From: an uncultured Lachnospiraceae bacterium
GTDB lineage: Bacteria; Bacillota; Clostridia; Lachnospirales; Lachnospiraceae
Reading direction: 5' to 3'
Length of the DNA: 8,708 nt
Assembly: GCA_902784025.1 (NCBI GenBank)
Contig: CACZTF010000150.1
Coordinates: forward strand, 1 to 8,708
A program made the translations under genes and the position numbers. The notes under the pieces are model-generated. The model did no database searches. It was given only the letters and a program-made list of their open reading frames with translations, and was not told where the DNA came from. Positions 5,920 to 8,708 of this stretch are shown in pieces (the stretch's first letter is position 1; the number at the start of each line of letters is the position of its first letter).

Positions 5920-7518
5920 ATGTCGGTAAAATATATATTTGTTACAGGTGGTGTTGTGTCGGGTCTTGGCAAGGGTATAACAGCTGCATCCCTGGGACGT
6001 CTTCTTAAAGCCCGCGGTTATAAAGTAACCATGCAGAAATTCGACCCTTATATAAATATCGATCCCGGTACTATGAATCCCATCCAGCACGGGGAAGTTT
6101 TCGTAACGGATGACGGGGCTGAAACAGACCTTGACCTGGGTCACTACGAAAGATTTATTGATGAAAGTCTTGATAAAAGAGGTAATGTGACCTCCGGAAA
6201 GGTTTACTGGACAGTGATAAGCAAGGAACGCCACGGTGACTACGGCGGCGGAACAGTCCAGGTCATTCCCCACATTACCAACGAGATAAAAGATCGTTTC
6301 TACAAAGAGGAAGATGCTTCAGATAAAGATACCATAGCCATAATAGAAGTAGGCGGGACTGTCGGAGATATCGAGAGTCAGCCTTTCATCGAGGCTATCA
6401 GACAATTCCAGCATGAAGTAGGACACGCCAATGTCATCAACCTCCATGTTACCCTGATACCTTACCTTAAGGCTTCAGGAGAAATGAAGACCAAGCCGAC
6501 ACAGATGAGTGTAAAAGAACTCCTGAGCATGGGTATCCAGCCGGATATCATCGTTTGCCGTACCGATCTGCCGCTGGAGCCGGGAATAAAAGAAAAAATA
6601 GCTCTTTTCTGTAATGTAGATAAATCCCATGTACTTGAAAACCTGGATGTTGACATTCTTTACGAAGTGCCCCTTGCCCTTGAAAAAGAACGTATCGCCC
6701 AGGTTGCATGCGAGTGCCTCGGTCTCCCGTGTCCCGAACCGGATCTTTCGGAGTGGAACCGTATGTGTAAGAACTGGAAAAACCCTTCCAGAAGCACCGA
6801 GATCGCTCTTGTAGGCAAGTACACACAGCTGCACGACGCTTATATAAGTGTTGTAGAGGCTCTTAAATCAGGAGGAGCAGCCCACGGCACAGACGTTAAC
6901 ATAAGATGGGTCGATTCGGAAGAACTTAACGATGACAATGTATCCGATGTTCTTTCAGGCGTAAACGGCATAATAATACCGGGAGGTTTCGGTGACAGGG
7001 GCATAGATGGTATGATATCTGCCGCCGGTTATGCGAGAAATAATAATATACCGTATTTCGGAATATGCCTGGGTATGCAGATCTCTCTTATAGAATTTGC
7101 AAGAAATGTTCTTGGTCTGAAGGATGCTCACAGTGCAGAGCTTGATCCGGAGACGGAACATCCCGTGATACACCTTATGCCGGATCAGAAGAATGTATCT
7201 GATCTTGGGGGTACCCTCAGACTCGGGTCTTATCCTTGTGTTCTTGCTCCGGGAAGCAAAGCGGCGAAAGCATACGGTAAGGATGAGATAGATGAACGTC
7301 ACCGCCACCGCTATGAAGTAAACAATGATTACAGAGATGAACTTACCGCACACGGATGTATACTATCGGGAATTTCTCCCGACAACCGCATAGTGGAAAT
7401 GATCGAGCTGAAGGACCATCCTTGGTTTGTGGCTACCCAGGCACACCCGGAATTCAAGTCCCGTCCTAACCGCCCCCATCCTTTGTTTTCAGCTTTTATA
7501 GAAGCAGGCTTATCCTGA
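5920..7518 (+). CDS. pyrG: CTP synthase (glutamine-hydrolysing)
   Basis: This encodes a 532-residue cytosolic enzyme that makes CTP from UTP, ATP and glutamine, the last step of pyrimidine nucleotide synthesis. The N-terminal amidoligase domain carries the P-loop GGVVSGLGKG with Lys18, the magnesium ligands Asp72 (TDLDLGHYERF) and Glu143 (EVGGTVGD), and the conserved QHGEVFVTDDGAETD segment. The C-terminal class I glutamine amidotransferase domain has nucleophile Cys383 in FGICLGMQ, and His509 and Glu511 in AHPEFKSRP. Length is close to that of Bacillus PyrG. The ATG at 5920 follows GGAGGT (5909-5914). It appears monocistronic: its own promoter lies upstream and a strong terminator starts 13 bases after the stop. 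The B. subtilis type of control, stuttering at an initial run of G, is not obvious here because the predicted start region is AT-rich; an operator-like dyad sits there instead. Confidence 0.98.
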   Translation: MSVKYIFVTGGVVSGLGKGITAASLGRLLKARGYKVTMQKFDPYINIDPGTMNPIQHGEVFVTDDGAETDLDLGHYERFIDESLDKRGNVTSGKVYWTVISKERHGDYGGGTVQVIPHITNEIKDRFYKEEDASDKDTIAIIEVGGTVGDIESQPFIEAIRQFQHEVGHANVINLHVTLIPYLKASGEMKTKPTQMSVKELLSMGIQPDIIVCRTDLPLEPGIKEKIALFCNVDKSHVLENLDVDILYEVPLALEKERIAQVACECLGLPCPEPDLSEWNRMCKNWKNPSRSTEIALVGKYTQLHDAYISVVEALKSGGAAHGTDVNIRWVDSEELNDDNVSDVLSGVNGIIIPGGFGDRGIDGMISAAGYARNNNIPYFGICLGMQISLIEFARNVLGLKDAHSAELDPETEHPVIHLMPDQKNVSDLGGTLRLGSYPCVLAPGSKAAKAYGKDEIDERHRHRYEVNNDYRDELTAHGCILSGISPDNRIVEMIELKDHPWFVATQAHPEFKSRPNRPHPLFSAFIEAGLS

Positions 7519-7531
7519 TATAAGACAGAGC

Positions 7532-7567
7532 AACAAAAAAAACTGCCTTTCGGCAGTTTTTTTTGTT
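7532..7567. terminator. Bidirectional intrinsic terminator
   Basis: The arms 7532-7547 and 7552-7567 are perfectly complementary over 16 pairs around a TTTC loop: a CTGCC/GGCAG core flanked by eight A on one side and eight T on the other. The symmetry gives a U-tract on either strand, so it can end pyrG from the left and the small minus-strand gene at 7677-7865 from the right. Confidence 0.93.
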
Positions 7568-7632
7568 CGTTAAACAACCTCTGAGCGAACACACAAAGAC
7601 CAATACCTATTGACCGGCGGGCCGCTGAAAAC

Positions 7633-7644
7633 TCCTGATCAGGA
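7633..7644. repeat. 12-bp perfect palindrome with a partial copy
   Basis: TCCTGATCAGGA is self-complementary. Eight of its bases, GATCAGGA, recur as a direct copy at 7675-7682, across the stop codon of the small membrane protein gene. It lies in the non-coding stretch between that gene and the terminator. Function unknown; it may be chance. Confidence 0.3.
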
Positions 7645-7676
7645 ATTTCCCGGTTATCTTCTGACACCATGACAGA

Positions 7677-7865
7677 TCAGGACTCAACAGTGAAATCCTC
7701 AGCCTCAACCTCAAAATCTTCTTCGTCAAAGTCTTCATCATCGTAGTCATCGTCATCATACTCATCAAGGTAATCAGGTTTCATAAACTTATATACAGCG
7801 AATATGATACCTCCTACAATAGTGATCGCACCGACAATGGCTAAAAACTTTACAAACTTGTTCAT
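7677..7865 (-). CDS. Small membrane-anchored protein with acidic-aromatic tail
   Basis: A 62-residue protein of unknown function. Residues 1-6 (MNKFVK) are basic, residues 7-28 form one hydrophobic segment (FLAIVGAITIVGGIIFAVYKFM), and residues 30-62 are an extremely acidic tail with 20 Asp/Glu and no Lys or Arg. Residues 37-51 are three consecutive pentads of four acidic residues plus an aromatic (DDDDY, DDEDF, DEEDF). A single-pass membrane protein is likely, probably with the tail outside if the hydrophobic segment acts as a signal anchor, but the basic residues on both sides leave topology open. A very good ribosome binding site, AAGGAGGAG, sits about six bases before the ATG, which together with an upstream promoter and a shared downstream terminator supports a real gene. 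Similar short proteins exist in Lachnospiraceae as hypotheticals (from memory). No family is assigned. Confidence 0.8.
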   Translation of the reverse strand: MNKFVKFLAIVGAITIVGGIIFAVYKFMKPDYLDEYDDDDYDDEDFDEEDFEVEAEDFTVES

Positions 7866-7931
7866 GCTATACTCCTCCTTGTATATGCCTAAATGCCGTC
7901 TTATTGCACATTCATCCGTTATACGAATACT

Positions 7932-7970
7932 GATATCCGCAAAAGAAAACGACTTTTCTCAGGCGGTATC
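7932..7970 (-). promoter_or_regulatory. Stem-loop at the 5' end of the small-protein transcript
   Basis: GATATCCGC (7932-7940) pairs with GCGGTATC (7963-7970) with one bulge, and an inner stem AGAAAA (7944-7949) with TTTTCT (7954-7959) closes on a CGAC loop. Predicted initiation near 7967 places this stem right at the mRNA 5' end. It may stabilise the message or act as a protein site. Confidence 0.4.
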
Positions 7971-7973
7971 TGG

Positions 7974-7982
7974 ATTATAACA
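7974..7982 (-). promoter_or_regulatory. Extended -10 promoter of the small membrane protein gene
   Basis: Read on the minus strand, the motif is TGTTATAAT: a perfect TATAAT with TG one base upstream. No good -35 box lies 16-18 bases further up, where the sequence is A/T runs. The predicted leader is about 100 bases. Confidence 0.55.
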
Positions 7983-8040
7983 TAAAAAAATATAAAAAAC
8001 TATACTTTTTTTTTAAACTGACGACTTTTGTAAAAAATTA

Positions 8041-8049
8041 TGTTATCAT
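8041..8049 (+). promoter_or_regulatory. Extended -10 promoter of the secreted-protein gene
   Basis: TGTTATCAT has the TG extension and a TATCAT hexamer (8044-8049). No clear -35 box sits at normal spacing. Initiation near 8056 would give a leader of about 43 bases. It faces away from the promoter at 7974-7982 across A/T-rich runs. Confidence 0.45.
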
Positions 8050-8098
8050 TAGTGTATGTAAAATTTGTGTATTTCGTAATTAGAGGCAGGTGATTATA

Positions 8099-8708
8099 AT
8101 GAGGAAAAAGATCAGCCTGAAACATGCAGCTATCGGCACACTGGTCGGTCTTGCAGTTGCCGGTACGAGCATTTCTTATATCACGCCGGTCACATATGCA
8201 CAGGACAATGTTCTTTCAGATCCTGTAAATAACGGCGCTCCTACAAATGAGATATCGGAGATCATATTTGACCCGTCTGATGCGGCTCCCGGAGAAACCG
8301 TGAGGGTCCGTGCACTTACAGATGCAAGCGGACAGGATATTTTTACGGTAATGCTGGAAATACCGGTGAACGAAAACAAGACCGAACATGTATACCTCAC
8401 ACACGGCGAGAATGATGTCCTGGAGGGCAGCTTTACAATAGGTGACAACTGGTCAAACGGGGAACATGCCCCTGTCAGTGTAACTGTTACCGATACTGAC
8501 CATAATACAGAGAAATATGATACTTCCGACACATCTGTAGGAAGCTTCACTGTACATGATTCCTCCCAGAATTTTGATCCTCCGGTCCTTAATTCCATAA
8601 CATATGACAGGACAGAATTGAGGATGGGAGAAGCTGTAACAATCAGCGTAGATGTTACCAAGGCTTCAGATATCGAAGAGCTTATAATAACATTTGCTAA
8701 TGAAGATA
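8099..8708 (+). CDS. Secreted protein with tandem Ig-like units, 3' partial
   Basis: An open frame runs from the ATG at 8099 to the window edge, 203 codons so far. AGGTGA at 8088-8093 is the ribosome binding site. The N-terminus is a typical Sec signal peptide: MRKK, a hydrophobic core of about 15 residues (AAIGTLVGLAVAGTS), and likely cleavage after Ala34 (VTYA/QDN). The mature part is Asp-, Thr- and Val-rich and contains no Cys in the visible part. Two related beta-rich units are visible: residues 53-88 (IIFDPSDAAPGETVRVRA) and 165-199 (ITYDRTELRMGEAVTISV) align with conserved Phe/Tyr-Asp and Gly-Glu pairs and a spacing of 112 residues, as in repeated bacterial Ig-like domains of surface proteins. 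Substrate, binding partner and anchoring cannot be judged because the C-terminus is missing. A secreted surface or adhesion protein is my inference. Confidence 0.85.
   Translation, partial: MRKKISLKHAAIGTLVGLAVAGTSISYITPVTYAQDNVLSDPVNNGAPTNEISEIIFDPSDAAPGETVRVRALTDASGQDIFTVMLEIPVNENKTEHVYLTHGENDVLEGSFTIGDNWSNGEHAPVSVTVTDTDHNTEKYDTSDTSVGSFTVHDSSQNFDPPVLNSITYDRTELRMGEAVTISVDVTKASDIEELIITFANED

Noticed and set aside
5914..6273. 119-codon minus-strand ORF opposite the pyrG 5' end
   Set aside because: Antisense to highly conserved PyrG sequence, with no promoter or ribosome binding site of its own.
7329..7670. 113-codon minus-strand ORF just downstream of the small membrane protein
   Set aside because: It runs through the strong bidirectional terminator and then antisense to the PyrG C-terminus.
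8176..8661. 161-codon minus-strand ORF at the right end
   Set aside because: Shadow of the secreted-protein gene, which has a signal peptide, ribosome binding site and internal repeats on the plus strand.
1..8708. CRISPR arrays, tRNA or rRNA genes, insertion sequences, attachment sites
   Set aside because: No regularly spaced direct repeats, transposase or integrase sequence, terminal inverted repeats or tRNA-like segments were found by eye on either strand.

Overview
The window looks like chromosomal DNA from a Gram-positive, low-to-moderate-GC Firmicute, most likely a Clostridia/Lachnospiraceae-type anaerobe. The reasons are strong AGGAGG-type ribosome binding sites, SigA-like promoters with TATAAT-type -10 boxes (several with an upstream TG), heavy use of ATA and AGA codons, and gene content: a DegV family protein, a UvrX-type Y-family polymerase beside a YolD-like ORF, RecD2, MreB/Mbl and a divergently transcribed pyrG. 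The species assignment is inference. I see no rRNA, tRNA, CRISPR array, IS element or phage module.

Layout. (1) 1-708, plus: 3' part of a DegV family fatty-acid-binding protein. (2) 709-878: a promoter, a possible LexA-like site, and a foldable leader ending in a hairpin plus eight T that overlaps the ribosome binding site. (3) 879-2147, plus: an error-prone Y-family polymerase. (4) 2191-2415, plus: a short YolD-like ORF whose recognisable part stops where it runs into the opposing recD2 gene. (5) 2276-4573, minus: RecD2 helicase, overlapping by 20 bases the end of (6) 4554-5558, minus: MreB/Mbl. (7) 5559-5919: a divergent control region with a promoter for mreB and one for pyrG; the pyrG -10 box lies in a 10-bp perfect dyad. 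(8) 5920-7518, plus: CTP synthase. (9) 7532-7567: a strong, symmetric, bidirectional terminator. (10) 7677-7865, minus: a 62-residue membrane protein with a very acidic tail. (11) 7866-8098: a second divergent control region. (12) 8099 to the window end, plus: the start of a secreted protein with tandem Ig-like units.

How the genes relate. The polymerase/YolD-like pair and RecD2 are both genome-maintenance functions, but they face each other and overlap instead of forming one operon. MreB and RecD2 form a translationally overlapping pair, so cell-shape and DNA-repair functions share a transcript. PyrG appears to be a single-gene transcript. The right end looks like a cell-envelope region, with a small membrane protein divergent from a secreted protein.

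Most of the window is ordinary core genome. The points most worth checking are the polymerase leader with its two mutually exclusive folds, the dyad on the pyrG promoter, the YolD-like/recD2 junction, and the small acidic-aromatic membrane protein. I do not see a convincing new multi-gene system.
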